From contig CALXMW010000003.1 in the NCBI GenBank assembly GCA_944389585.1, forward strand, positions 193,818 to 252,496: a DNA stretch of 58,679 bases. The letters are read 5' to 3'. The notes beneath the pieces were generated by a model. The model was not told where the DNA came from. It saw nothing but the letters and a program-made list of their open reading frames with translations, and made no database searches. The position numbers and the translations under genes are program-made. The first letter of the stretch is position 1, and every line of letters starts with the position of its first letter. This DNA is from an uncultured Kiritimatiellota bacterium (GTDB taxonomy: Bacteria; Verrucomicrobiota; Kiritimatiellia; RFP12; DVOR01). Shown here one piece after another: positions 1-8,735 of this stretch.

Positions 1-1
1 C

Positions 2-1078
2 GTCGCCCCCGTCAAGGTCCTGGCCTCCTCGCTCGTCATCGGCACCGGCGGCAGCGCCGGCGCCGAGGGCCCCATCACCCAGATCGGCGCCACCTGCGGC
101 GCGCTCGTCGGGCGCCTCCTGCGCCTCTCGGCCTACGAACGGCGCGTCCTGCTGGCCGCCGGCATGGCCGCGGGCATCGGCGCCATCTTCCGCGCGCCCA
201 TGGCCGGGGCCCTCTTCGCCGCCGAGGTCCTCTACCGCGGCTTCGACCTGGAGGGCGACGTGCTCATCCCCTCGATGGTCGCCTCCACCATCGCGTACAT
301 GACGTATGCCTGCGCCTTCGGGTGGGAGCCGGTCTTCGCGACGCCCGGGGAATCCTTCGCCTCGCCCGTCAAGTTCCTGCTTTACGCGCTCCTGGCCTTC
401 CTCGTCGCCGCGGCCGTCCGCTTCAACATCCTCTTCTTCCGGCAGACGGAGATCGCCTTCCGGCGCCTCCGCCTCCCCCCCTGGGCCAAACCCGCCCTCG
501 GCGGCCTCCTTGTCGGCGCCCTGGGGCTCTGCTTCCCGCAGATCCTCTCCACCGGCTACGGCTTCATCCAACGCACGCTCCTGACCAACGACGCCGTCCT
601 CGGCGCCTTCGGCCCCCACGCCATCGCCCTGCTCCTGGCCCTCGGCGCGCTCAAGGCCGTCGCCACCAGCTTCACCGTCGGCAGCGGCGGCGCGGGCGGC
701 ATGCTCGGCCCAGCCCTCTTCAGCGGCGCGATGTACGGTGCCGGCTGCGGGGCCCTCTTCGCCCTCCTCTTCCCGCACCTGGGCATCTCGCTGGCCAACT
801 GCGCCATGCTCGGCATGGCCGGCTACCTCACCGCCGCCGTCCGCACCCCCCTGGCGGCCATCCTCATGGTCAGCGAGTTCACCGGCAACCACAACCTCCT
901 GCTCCCCTCCATGTGGGTCTGCGGCCTGGCCTTCCTCCTCACCCCCGGCTGGACGCTCTACAAATCCCAGCTCCGCGACCGCGACTCCTCCCCCGCGCAC
1001 CTCCGCCGCCACGCCGGGCTCCGCCACGACGTCGCCGTCCGCGTCAAACGCAAACCCGCCAAAAAGAAACGCAAATAG
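2..1078 (+). CDS. ClC-family chloride channel/transporter, 5' end missing
   Basis: Integral membrane protein that moves chloride across the cytoplasmic membrane. The reading frame is already open at the left edge, so the N-terminal part lies outside the window; an internal ATG at 164 is not the true start. The first visible stretch carries a GSAGAEGP motif, the ClC selectivity-filter/gating motif (usually G-K/R-E-G-P), with the gating glutamate kept, which in the family fits Cl-/H+ exchange. Further on come FRAPMAGALFAAE and SGGAGGMLGPALFSGA, both typical ClC helices, and a conserved LTAAVRTPLAAILMVSEFTG segment. The basic C-terminus (KRKPAKKKRK) has no CBS domains. It ends 2 bases before the methyltransferase gene, so the two are probably cotranscribed. 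The family call is firm; direction of transport is inferred. Confidence 0.9.
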   Translation, partial: VAPVKVLASSLVIGTGGSAGAEGPITQIGATCGALVGRLLRLSAYERRVLLAAGMAAGIGAIFRAPMAGALFAAEVLYRGFDLEGDVLIPSMVASTIAYMTYACAFGWEPVFATPGESFASPVKFLLYALLAFLVAAAVRFNILFFRQTEIAFRRLRLPPWAKPALGGLLVGALGLCFPQILSTGYGFIQRTLLTNDAVLGAFGPHAIALLLALGALKAVATSFTVGSGGAGGMLGPALFSGAMYGAGCGALFALLFPHLGISLANCAMLGMAGYLTAAVRTPLAAILMVSEFTGNHNLLLPSMWVCGLAFLLTPGWTLYKSQLRDRDSSPAHLRRHAGLRHDVAVRVKRKPAKKKRK

Positions 1079-1080
1079 CC

Positions 1081-2298
1081 ATGCCCGCAGACACCGACAC
1101 GCTTCCCGAGGCTTTGGCCGACGAGATCCGCCGCCGCGTCTTCGCCCCCGGCCTCATCCGCCTGACGCAGACCCTCACCCGCCAGGGCCAGCCCTTCCGC
1201 ATCTCCCTGCGCCCCGTGCGCATCAAGGGCCAGGATTTGTGGCAGGCCGAGATGCGGGACGGCACGCAGGCCAAAACCCGCAACCTTTCCGAGCCCGCCG
1301 CCCGCAAGGGCCTCGAGGACATCCTCGCCCAGACGGGCAAGCGCGAGCTCCACCTCGTCACCCGCGAGGGCGATCTCCACGTGCGCGTGGGCAAGCGCGG
1401 CACCCCCCTCGTCTCCCGCGGCAAGCCCAAGGCCGCGCCCGGCGCCCCCGCCGCGCCCGCCGGCAACGACCGCGCCAAGCGCCAGCCCCTCACGGATTTC
1501 GACTCCGCCGCGCTCCTGCGCGTCTTGGGCATCGCCGGCGCCGACGGCGCCGTCCGCGCCTCCATGCGCGGCAAGTACGACCAGGTCAATGCCCTGCTGC
1601 GCGCCCTTGAGCCCCTCCTCCCCGAGGCGCCTCCCCCCGCCTTCTCCATCGTCGACTGCGGCTGCGACAAGGCCTACCTCACCCTCGCCCTCCACGCCTA
1701 CCTCACCCAGGCCAAGGGCTGGCGCGGCGTCTCCACCCTCGGCGTCGACCGCAACTCGGGCGTCGTCGAGAGCGCCCAGGCCATGGCCCAGGCCCTCCGC
1801 CCCGAGGGCGAGATTGCCTTCCGTTGCGCCGACATCAAGGACGTCTCGCCCGAGCGCGCGCCGGATTTGGTCATGAGCCTGCACGCCTGCGACACCGCCA
1901 CCGACGACGCCCTGCTCCTGGCCATCCGCGCCAAGGCCCAGCGCATCCTTTGCGTGCCCTGCTGCCAGCACGAGCTCCACCACGCCCTCGCCGGCGGCGG
2001 CCCCATGCGCGCCGTCCTGCGCCACGGCATCCTCCGCGAACGCCTCGCAGACCTCCTTACCGACACCTTCCGCGTGCAAATCCTGCGCATCTGCGGCTAC
2101 CGCGCCGCCGTCATGGAGTTCGACTCGCAAGAGGCCACCGGGCGCAACCTGCTCATCCGCGCCCAACGCGGCCTCCGCCCCGGCCTCGGCGAGGCCATCG
2201 CCGAATACGAGGCGCTCCGCGACTTCTGGGGCGTCACCCCTTACATCGCGCAGGCGCTGGGGGAAGGCGCGGGCCGCGGCGGGGATGGTGGGCGGTGA
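1081..2298 (+). CDS. class I SAM-dependent methyltransferase (Methyltransf_32-like)
   Basis: A 405-residue protein. The N-terminal ~180 residues are of unknown function and include an alanine/proline-rich linker. The C-terminal half is a Rossmann methyltransferase: VDCGCDKAYLTLAL is the SAM-binding motif I, LGVDRN the acidic loop after strand 2, and MSLHACDTATDDAL and VPCCQHEL resemble the HACG and CCYH motifs of the Methyltransf_32/METTL25-type group. The substrate is unknown; an RNA target is a guess from relatives. The ATG at 1081 follows the ClC stop by 2 bases, so translation is probably coupled. The last 13 bases, including the stop codon, overlap the 3' end of the oppositely oriented tRNA-Val, so the GRGGDGGR tail is read off the tRNA acceptor end. 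Confidence 0.75.
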   Translation: MPADTDTLPEALADEIRRRVFAPGLIRLTQTLTRQGQPFRISLRPVRIKGQDLWQAEMRDGTQAKTRNLSEPAARKGLEDILAQTGKRELHLVTREGDLHVRVGKRGTPLVSRGKPKAAPGAPAAPAGNDRAKRQPLTDFDSAALLRVLGIAGADGAVRASMRGKYDQVNALLRALEPLLPEAPPPAFSIVDCGCDKAYLTLALHAYLTQAKGWRGVSTLGVDRNSGVVESAQAMAQALRPEGEIAFRCADIKDVSPERAPDLVMSLHACDTATDDALLLAIRAKAQRILCVPCCQHELHHALAGGGPMRAVLRHGILRERLADLLTDTFRVQILRICGYRAAVMEFDSQEATGRNLLIRAQRGLRPGLGEAIAEYEALRDFWGVTPYIAQALGEGAGRGGDGGR

Positions 2299-2362
2299 CG
2301 GACTCGAACCGCCGACAGCCTGAGTGTAAATCAGGAACTCTAACCGACTGAGTTAACCGCCC
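2286..2362 (-). tRNA. tRNA-Val (anticodon UAC)
   Basis: Cloverleaf on the minus strand: acceptor GGGCGGT pairs with ACCGCCC, then discriminator A and an encoded CCA. The anticodon stem CCTGA/TCAGG encloses the loop TTTACAC, giving UAC, and a GTTCGAGTC T-loop is present. It is the last tRNA of the Gly-Leu-Val cluster. Its 3' end overlaps the stop codon of the plus-strand methyltransferase gene. Confidence 0.95.
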
Positions 2363-2432
2363 GAAAGCCATAAAGTGGGCATAACCGCGAGGCGAAAACC
2401 ATAGAAACGCCTTGATGTGCAATGCGTTAGAA

Positions 2433-2517
2433 TGGTGCCGGGGGAGGGACTCGAACCCTCACGCTTTAGGGGCGGCAGATTTTGAGTCTGCTGTGTCTGC
2501 CATTTCACCACCCCGGC
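2433..2517 (-). tRNA. tRNA-Leu (anticodon CAA)
   Basis: Minus-strand class II tRNA of about 85 nt with CCA encoded. Acceptor GCCGGGG/CCCCGGC. Anticodon stem GCAGA/TCTGC with loop CTCAAAA gives CAA (reads UUG). The long variable arm expected of tRNA-Leu is visible. It lies one base downstream of tRNA-Gly and is probably cut from the same transcript. Confidence 0.95.
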
Positions 2518-2518
2518 A

Positions 2519-2592
2519 TGGAGCGGGTGAAGGGAATCGAACCCTCGTGACCAGCTTGGAAGGCTGGGGCTCTGCCATTGAGCTACACCCGC
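2519..2592 (-). tRNA. tRNA-Gly (anticodon UCC)
   Basis: Minus-strand tRNA with CCA encoded. Acceptor GCGGGTG/CACCCGC. Anticodon stem CCAGC/GCTGG with loop CTTCCAA gives UCC. It is the first tRNA after the promoter at 2625-2654. Confidence 0.95.
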
Positions 2593-2624
2593 GGGAGGGT
2601 CGAAACCGCCTCACTGAATGCTGC

Positions 2625-2654
2625 ACGATACCATATCCGCCGGGCGCGCGTCAA
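2625..2654 (-). promoter_or_regulatory. promoter of the Gly-Leu-Val tRNA cluster
   Basis: On the minus strand: TTGACG, 18-base spacer ending in ATGG, then TATCGT. The -35 box overlaps the stop codon of the sulfatase gene, so the tRNA cluster has its own promoter at the end of that gene. Confidence 0.7.
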
Positions 2655-4267
2655 GCGCCCGGGAGGAAGGGGCTGGGGAGGATGTGGGTGCGCGCGGCCT
2701 CGCGGCGCCAGCGTTCGGCCATGCGGCGGACGCGCCCCGGGTGTTGGGCGGCCAGGTTGCGCAGCTCGTTGCGGTCGGCGGCCAGGTCGTAGAGCTCCCA
2801 GGGGCCTTTGGGGCCTTTGGCGACGAGCTTCCAGTCGCCCTCGATGAGGGCGCGGTTGCCCTCGTGCTCGAAGATCAACGGGTGGGCGCGGGGCGGGAGC
2901 TCCCCACCCAGGAGCAGGGGCAGGAGGCTGACGCCTTCGGGGGCCTGGCGCCCGGCGAGGGGGAGGGGCCGCCCGGTGAGGTCGGGGAGGGTGGCCATGA
3001 GGTCGACGAGGTGGCAGGGGGCGCGCACCCAGTCGGGGCGCGGGGGGAGGGCGGCGGGCCAGTGGAAGATGGCGGGGGTGGCGATGCCGCCTTCGTGGAC
3101 CCAGTGTTTGTATTCGCGGAAGGGGGTGTTGGAGACGCAGGCCCAGGCGCGGCCGTAGCCGCATTTGACGGCGGGGCCGCCGTCGGGGAGGGGTGGGGGC
3201 GGCTCGCGGGCGGTGTTCTCGGCGCAGGCGCCGTTGTCGGAGAGGAAGACGAGGAGGGTGTCGTCGTAGGCGCCGGCGGCCTTGAGGGCGTCGACGATCT
3301 TGCCGACGGCGGCGTCGAGCTCGGCCACCTGGGCGGCGTAGATTTCCATGCAGCGGGCCTCGAAACGTTTGCGCCGGACGTCGGCCCAGGGGGTGGGGAG
3401 GGGCTGGGGGGGCGTGTCCGGGGGGATGAGGCCGAGGCGTTTCTGCTTGGCCAGGCGCGCGTCTCGGATGGCCTCGTAGCCGGCATCGTAGCGGCCCTTG
3501 AAAGGTGCGATGGCCTCGGGGGGGGCCTGGAGGGGCAGGTGGGGGGCGGTGGGGGCGAAGTAGAGGAAGAAGGGTTTGGAAGGGTCGCGGGCGCGGATGA
3601 GGGCGGCGGCCTCGTCGGCGCAGGCGCGGGTGAAGTAGTAGCCCGGGTCGGCGGCCTGGCCGCCGGGGAGGGGGGCGTCGTCGCGCACGAGGGTGTCGGT
3701 GCGGTAGTAGCTGTCCGCGCCCAGGAGCTTGCCGTAGAAGCGCTCGAAGCCGCGGCGGCGGGGCCAGTTGGCGTCGGAGAAGCCCTTTTCGGCGGGGTTC
3801 GTCCAGCGGGTGACGTGCCATTTGCCGACGGCCCAGGTGGCGTAGCCGGCGTCGCGCAGGGCCTCGGCGAGGGTGAGGGTGTCGGGGCGGAGGTCGCCGG
3901 CGTACCAGCCGTTGATGAAGTGGCGCGCGCTCCAGGCGGCGTTGCTGGCCATGTGGCCGATGCCGGTTTGGTGGGGCCAGAGGCCGGTGAGGAGGCTGGC
4001 GCGGGCGGGGCAGCAGCGGGCCGCGTTGCGGAAGTGGCTCAGGCGCGCGCCGCCCCGGGCCAGCGCGTCGAGGCGCGGGGTGGGGATCTCGCCGCCGTAG
4101 CAGCCGATGTCCGAGAAGCCCAGGTCGTCGGCCAGCACGATGACGAGGTTCGGCCGCCGCGCGGCGCCCGCCGCGTTTGCCGCCGTCGCCGCGCCCAGCG
4201 GCCAGGCCGCGCCCGCGCCGGCGCACGCCAGCGCCCTCAAGAAGCCCCGCCGCGTCATCGTGCCCAT
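2651..4267 (-). CDS. exported sulfatase (arylsulfatase family)
   Basis: A 538-residue alkaline-phosphatase-fold sulfatase that hydrolyses sulfate esters, probably of glycans, outside the cytoplasm. The N-terminus reads MTRRGFLRALACAGAG, a twin-arginine (Tat) export signal. PNLVIVLADDLG supplies the first metal-binding aspartates. C85-C-P-A-R followed by SLLTG is the sulfatase signature, in which C85 should be converted to formylglycine by a maturase not encoded here. A DNGA motif lies further on. The start at 4267 is chosen because AAGGAGGAA stands 6 bases upstream. The gene lies between two tRNA clusters on the same strand; the upstream tRNAs have their own promoter. Sulfatases are typically multiplied in Kiritimatiellota. 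The substrate cannot be told from sequence alone. Confidence 0.92.
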   Translation of the reverse strand: MGTMTRRGFLRALACAGAGAAWPLGAATAANAAGAARRPNLVIVLADDLGFSDIGCYGGEIPTPRLDALARGGARLSHFRNAARCCPARASLLTGLWPHQTGIGHMASNAAWSARHFINGWYAGDLRPDTLTLAEALRDAGYATWAVGKWHVTRWTNPAEKGFSDANWPRRRGFERFYGKLLGADSYYRTDTLVRDDAPLPGGQAADPGYYFTRACADEAAALIRARDPSKPFFLYFAPTAPHLPLQAPPEAIAPFKGRYDAGYEAIRDARLAKQKRLGLIPPDTPPQPLPTPWADVRRKRFEARCMEIYAAQVAELDAAVGKIVDALKAAGAYDDTLLVFLSDNGACAENTAREPPPPLPDGGPAVKCGYGRAWACVSNTPFREYKHWVHEGGIATPAIFHWPAALPPRPDWVRAPCHLVDLMATLPDLTGRPLPLAGRQAPEGVSLLPLLLGGELPPRAHPLIFEHEGNRALIEGDWKLVAKGPKGPWELYDLAADRNELRNLAAQHPGRVRRMAERWRREAARTHILPSPFLPGA

Positions 4268-4334
4268 GCCGTTCCTCCTTCGCGCATGGGCCCATTGTAC
4301 AAAAAAGCCCCGCGGCGTGCGGGGCGGAAAGGGA

Positions 4335-4411
4335 TGGTCGGACCGTCGGGATTTGAACCCGAGACCTTTTGCACCCCAAGCAAACGCGCTACCAGGCTGC
4401 GCTACGGTCCG
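4335..4411 (-). tRNA. tRNA-Pro (anticodon GGG)
   Basis: Minus strand. Acceptor CGGACCG/CGGTCCG, encoded CCA, anticodon stem TTTGC/GCAAA with loop TTGGGGT giving GGG. It follows tRNA-Val(GAC) by 2 bases in the same transcript. Confidence 0.95.
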
Positions 4412-4413
4412 TT

Positions 4414-4490
4414 TGGTGGGAGATACTGGACTCGAACCAGTGACCTTCTGCATGTCAAGCAGACGCTCTAACCAACTGAGCTAATCCCCC
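4414..4490 (-). tRNA. tRNA-Val (anticodon GAC)
   Basis: Minus strand. Acceptor GGGGGAT/ATCTCCC with one G-U pair, encoded CCA, anticodon stem TCTGC/GCAGA with loop TTGACAT giving GAC. It is the second valine isoacceptor in the window, after UAC at 2286-2362. Confidence 0.95.
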
Positions 4491-4508
4491 ATGGGGAAAA
4501 CGCGACGT

Positions 4509-4537
4509 AAGATACCACATCCCGCGCGCGCCGTCAA
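4509..4537 (-). promoter_or_regulatory. promoter of the tRNA-Val/tRNA-Pro pair
   Basis: Near-consensus sigma-70 promoter on the minus strand: TTGACG, 17-base spacer ending in TGTGG, then TATCTT. The tRNA begins about 18 bases after the -10 box. Confidence 0.8.
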
Positions 4538-4544
4538 GCGGAAA

Positions 4545-6788
4545 TTACGCCAGGAAGACCGCGTCGACGTCCAACAGCGCGCGGGGCCCGGGCCCCAGGC
4601 GCCGCTCCTGGGGGATCGCGGCGTGGCAGGCGCGGGCGATGCGCTGGGCGGTGGCGGCCTTGATCAGGAGCTGCCAGCGCCAGCGGTCTTCCTTGCGCTC
4701 GAGCGGCGCGGGCAGGGGCGGGGCCACCTCCAGCCCCGGGAAGCGGCCCAGCGCGTGGGCGGCCTCGCGCGCGGCGCGCTCGACGGCGGCGGGGTCCTCG
4801 CCCGTGAAGGTGAGGGTGGCCAGGCGCGCGTAGGGCGGCAGGTTCTGGGCGCGGCGGAGCGCCAGCTCGTCCGCCGCGAAGCGCTCGTAGTCGCAGGCGC
4901 AGGCGGCGGCGACGGCGGGGTGCTCGGGCTGGAGCGTCTGGACGACGACCTCGCCGGGGAGGACGCCGCGCCCGGCGCGGCCCGAGACCTGCGCGATGAG
5001 CTGGAAGGTGCGCTCGGCCGCGCGGAAGTCGTAGGCGATGTTCAGCGAGCGGTCGGCCGAGAGGATGCCCACGAGGGTGACGTTGGGGAAGTCGAGGCCC
5101 TTGGCGATCATCTGGGTACCCAGGAGGACGTCGGCCTCCTTGGCGCGGAAGGCGGCCAGGAGCTCGTCGTGGCTGTGGCGGCGGCCCGTGCTATCGGCGT
5201 CCATGCGGATGACGCGGGCCTGGGGGAGGATCTTGGCGAGGGCCTGCTCCACGCGCTGGGTGCCCGCACCCAGGGGCTTGAAGAGGGGCGCGCCGCAGGC
5301 GGGGCAGCGCGTGGGCGGGCGCTCCCAATGGCCGCAGAGGTGGCAGCGCAGCGTGTCGTCCTTGGCGTGGTAGGTGAGGCGCGCGGGGGCGCAGCGCGGG
5401 CAGCGCAGCGGCTCGCCGCAGGCGGCGCATTGGTAGGTGGGCGCGTAGCCGCGGCGGTTGAGGAAGAGGATGGCCTGCTCGCCGCGCTCGAGGCGGAGGC
5501 GGAGCGCGTCGATGAGCGGCGGGCTGAAGAGCGGCAGGGGCTGGCCGGGCGCCGCCGCCTGGCGCAGGTCGATGAGCGAGACGGCCGGGAGCGCGGCGCC
5601 GCCCACGCGCTCGGGCAGGCGCGCCAGGGCGTACTTGCCCAGCTCGGTGGCGTTGCGCCAGCTTTCCAGCGAGGGCGTGGCCGAGCCGAGCACGCAGCGC
5701 GCGCCTTCCAGGTGGGCGCGCATCACCGCCACGTCGCGCGCCGAGTAGCGCGGCGACTCGTCCTGCTTATAGCCCGTGTCGTGCTCCTCGTCCACGATGA
5801 TCAGCCCCAGGCTGGGGACGGGCGCGAAGACCGCCGAGCGCGGCCCCACCACCACGCGCGCCTGGCCGCGGCGGATGCGGTGCCACTCGTCGTGGCGCTC
5901 GCCGTCGCTGAGCGCGGAGTGGAGCACGGCCACCTGGCCGCCGAAGCGCGCGGCGAAGCGGCTGACCGTCTGCGGCGTGAGGGAGATCTCCGGCACCAGG
6001 ACGACGGCCCCGCGCCCTTCCTCCAGCGTCTTGGCGATGGCCTGCATGTAGACCTCCGTCTTACCGCTGCCGGTGACGCCGAAGAGGAGCGTCGGGCGGT
6101 CGGCCGCGAGGATGGCCTCCAGCGCCCGCGCCTGCGAGGGCGTCAGCGGCAGGGGCCTGGAGGGCAGGATGCGCCGCCCCGCCAAGGGGTTGCGCGGGGC
6201 CTCCAGCCGCTCGCACGAGACGTACCCCATCGCGGCCAGGCGCCGGATGGTCGCGGGCGTGGTCTTGAACTCCTCGCACAGGCGCGCCAGCAGGCCGCCG
6301 TCCACCCGCACGATGTCCTCATACAGCGCCTTCTGTCGCTTGGAGAGCGGCGGCAGGCGCGGCGGCGGGGGCAGGATCGGCGCCACCACGAAGCGCTCGC
6401 GCGCCTGGCTGCGCCCCTCGCGCACCGGCGCGGGCAGGGCGCTGCGCAGGGCCAGGGTGAAGCCCACGTCGTAATACGCCGCCATCCACCTCAGCAGCGC
6501 GATGGTCTTCTCGGAGAAATAGGGGAGCGGGTCTTCCACCGCCTCGATGGCCTTGACGCCCTTGGCCGGCGCGCCGCCGAAGAGCTCCTCCTGCTCGGCC
6601 TCGCGCCGGCGCGGCGCGTAGGGGCACTCCGCCGCCAGCGCCACCACGTAGCCGCGGCGGTAGACCCGCCGCCAGGGCACGGTGACGCATTGGCCCACGC
6701 GCACGCCCAGCCCCCCCGGCGCGGCGTAGGTGAACAGCTGCCCCGGCACCTGCTCGATCGCCACCTGCGCGTACATCGTCCCATCCAT
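4545..6788 (-). CDS. priA: primosomal protein N' (replication restart helicase PriA)
   Basis: A 747-residue superfamily 2 DNA helicase that reloads the replisome at collapsed forks (E. coli PriA is 732 residues). Visible parts are an N-terminal DNA-binding domain, Walker A GVTGSGKTE, a DEEH box (IVDEEHDTGYKQDE), motif III GSATPSLES, four CxxC pairs that form the two zinc sites (CAACGEPLRCPRC and CHLCGHWERPPTRCPACG), and a late-motif GRAGRG. The start at 6788 (MDGTMYAQV) is preferred: no Shine-Dalgarno sequence precedes it, but a TACAAT -10 box lies exactly 6 bases upstream, so the message is predicted to be leaderless. MYAQVAIEQ at 6776 is an alternative start. Confidence 0.95.
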   Translation of the reverse strand: MDGTMYAQVAIEQVPGQLFTYAAPGGLGVRVGQCVTVPWRRVYRRGYVVALAAECPYAPRRREAEQEELFGGAPAKGVKAIEAVEDPLPYFSEKTIALLRWMAAYYDVGFTLALRSALPAPVREGRSQARERFVVAPILPPPPRLPPLSKRQKALYEDIVRVDGGLLARLCEEFKTTPATIRRLAAMGYVSCERLEAPRNPLAGRRILPSRPLPLTPSQARALEAILAADRPTLLFGVTGSGKTEVYMQAIAKTLEEGRGAVVLVPEISLTPQTVSRFAARFGGQVAVLHSALSDGERHDEWHRIRRGQARVVVGPRSAVFAPVPSLGLIIVDEEHDTGYKQDESPRYSARDVAVMRAHLEGARCVLGSATPSLESWRNATELGKYALARLPERVGGAALPAVSLIDLRQAAAPGQPLPLFSPPLIDALRLRLERGEQAILFLNRRGYAPTYQCAACGEPLRCPRCAPARLTYHAKDDTLRCHLCGHWERPPTRCPACGAPLFKPLGAGTQRVEQALAKILPQARVIRMDADSTGRRHSHDELLAAFRAKEADVLLGTQMIAKGLDFPNVTLVGILSADRSLNIAYDFRAAERTFQLIAQVSGRAGRGVLPGEVVVQTLQPEHPAVAAACACDYERFAADELALRRAQNLPPYARLATLTFTGEDPAAVERAAREAAHALGRFPGLEVAPPLPAPLERKEDRWRWQLLIKAATAQRIARACHAAIPQERRLGPGPRALLDVDAVFLA

Positions 6789-6794
6789 GGCGCA

Positions 6795-6803
6795 ATTGTA
6801 GCA
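6795..6803 (-). promoter_or_regulatory. extended -10 promoter of priA
   Basis: TGCTACAAT on the minus strand, with the first base of the priA ATG 7 bases after the hexamer. The -35 region (CCGTGA at 17-base spacing) is weak. The same CGTGCTACAATT string precedes the AlbA_2-like gene at 8719-8727. Confidence 0.65.
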
Positions 6804-6886
6804 CGTCTGACGTTTGGTCACGGGTTGCCTTCTCCGGCGGAAGCAGTTGAGGGGGCTATGGGGAGAGGCAAAGATGAGACGGAAAT

Positions 6887-7006
6887 AGACATTTTGGGAA
6901 CTATTATATTACTTTGTATACAAAGAGTAAAAGAATGTGTAGGACAGAATTATGGTGGGCGCAGGGGCTTTTTGGGGCAAAAATCGAATGCAAAACAGAC
7001 ATTTTG
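6887..7006. repeat. AT-rich patch with 10-bp direct repeats and a 14-bp palindrome
   Basis: AGACATTTTG occurs at 6887-6896 and 6997-7006. Between the copies, at 6912-6925, lies the perfect palindrome CTTTGTATACAAAG. The stretch 6830-7008 is AT-rich, unlike the surrounding genome, and holds no gene. It lies between the 3' end of the frameshifted AlbA_2-like gene and priA. It could be an operator or a relic of insertion. Confidence 0.5.
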
Positions 7007-7008
7007 AT

Positions 7009-8699
7009 TTACGGAACGCGCGCTCCTTTTTCTTTTGGGAGCTTGTAACGCATGGAAGCCCCGGTTCCCTCCGTCATAAGCTTCCCCTGTTCAACTAATT
7101 TTTGGATGCAGTGTCGGATTTGTCGTTGTGTCATGTGGCTTTCAAGCAAGTCGAAGAATTTGCCCATTCGGACTTTTCCAAATTGTGTCAATAGATCTTC
7201 AATAAAGGGGAAGACTCGGTCTGCATCCCATTCCGCACGTTGGATAAGATATTCCGCAGGTCTATCGGCATAATCGTAATAAGATTTGCAAAGGATATAA
7301 TGGGTTCCGCGCGTTCTCCCAAGTTTTTCCACAAGACCCTTGGCCAGTAACTTCTTGACCTCCTTTTTGTCGGAGTCCCTTAATGGGAAGCCGTCTCTGA
7401 TTTTCCCAAGGACATGGATTTCCATCGCGGAGAGGCGCTCCCCGTCACGTTGCTCAGATTCGACGAATCGGGCGAAGCCGACATCGGTTATGGCGGCGGA
7501 AAGTGAGAGTGTAACGTAAAAGTCGTTACTTCTCGAGTAGTCTGGCTCAGGCTTTCCTTCTGTCAGCGTGTTATAAAAGATTTTGTCTATTCCTTGACCG
7601 GAACGTTCGACGAGGCCGGTTTTGGACAAAACGTCTGCAAGTAAACGATTGCGTGGGGTGCTAGGCGCTGTCAGAAGGGTTTCAAGCGTCACACCGTGTG
7701 GGAAGCCTCCTGCATTGGTGATTTCGAGTCGCTGCGGATAGAGTTTGATGATAGTCTCGCTTGTCCGACGATAGTCTCGATGAGCGATGGCATTGTTGAT
7801 AGACTCGCGGATGACTTCTTCGTTGAAATAAGGAATCTCAAAGACATAGGGGCCTTCTTGGATTGGCAAGTGCTTGTTGCGAAGGTTGATGTCGTGCCAC
7901 AATGCGTCGATCATCAGAAAGAACGGATCTTGATATTGCACACGGTTGTCGAATGCAATCTGTGCTTCTGTCGCACGATATTCCACCATTACGGTTGCTT
8001 GGGGCAAGAACCTGCGGAGGCTTTCGCGCTTTCCTAGCAGGATGAGTGCGGCATTTGTCAGTTTCCCGTCAACAAGTAATCGGAGGTCAGAAAGAATTTG
8101 ATGATTGTCAAGCGCCAGGAAGCGCGGGTTGTGCTGTTTTTCGGCGTATCTTTCACGCATTACGCGAATAGCGTTTTCGTCGAGATCCTTGAAATCCAAG
8201 CCTTCGCAGATTTGTTCGGAAAAGTCTGGCTCTTGCTCTTGAAGAATGCGGAAGAGTTGGGCATCCGGCATGGGGCGCAATTCTTCGCCGACACGCGCCA
8301 GTGGAACATCCTCAAACTTGTAGACCTTCCCAAAAGGGCGTGGTGGCACGGAAATGACCAAGACCCTTTTTGGCAGAGGGTGCCCTTCTTCGAACAATCG
8401 TAAATTGTTGGTCTTATTCCTGTGTCGCGGTAGATGTCGGCTTCTAATTGTCCGATGGCACCTTTTCGGAATTGTGTCCCCACCACGGCATGCGGTCGTT
8501 TGTCCGACATCCCCAAAACCAAATCCCCGCCGCCTTCATTGCATAATGCGGTCACATAGCCAAGCAAACACTTTCTGCGCTCCTTTGGCTTTGAGCGAGA
8601 ACCTCCGGCATACTCGAAATTCGCGCCAGAAGCACTTTTGAACTCCACTCGGCCCTCAGACTCTTTCGCATGCCTTAGTCTTTCGAGCGTCCATTTCAC
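7009..8699 (-). pseudogene. AlbA_2/Schlafen-like ATP-binding protein, frameshifted
   Basis: Two frames together make one ~560-residue protein. The first (start GTG at 8699, AGGAGAAA upstream) carries the AlbA_2 domain: EFKSASG, GYVTALCNEGGGDLVLGM. The second (from about 8397 down to 7009) continues with RVLVISVPP, VGEELRPM, then a GHKL-like part with INNAIAHRDYR and LTAPSTPRNRLLADVLSKTGLVERSGQGI, and a C-terminal winged-helix-like region. The frames meet near 8395-8405; one extra base after ATTTACGA would restore the reading IY-x-LFEEG. There is no homopolymer at the break. Family members are putative transcriptional regulators or nucleic-acid-binding proteins. The gene is clearly more AT-rich than its neighbours, pointing to horizontal transfer. 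Decay and assembly error are both possible. Confidence 0.8.
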
Positions 8700-8718
8700 G
8701 ACGTTTTCTCCTAAACAA

Positions 8719-8727
8719 ATTGTAGCA
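8719..8727 (-). promoter_or_regulatory. extended -10 promoter of the AlbA_2-like gene
   Basis: TGCTACAAT on the minus strand, followed after the start point by AGGAGAAA and the GTG start at 8699. It lies only a few bases downstream of the scpA stop codon. Confidence 0.6.
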
Positions 8728-8735
8728 CGTCGCGC

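Noticed and set aside
2583..6821. Very long open frames antisense or out of frame to the sulfatase, priA, gatB, lysA, uvrC, leuS and the debranching gene
   Set aside because: High GC with C or G at third codon positions suppresses stop codons. These frames give low-complexity Arg/Pro/Gly/Ala protein with no motifs, and real families lie on the other frame.
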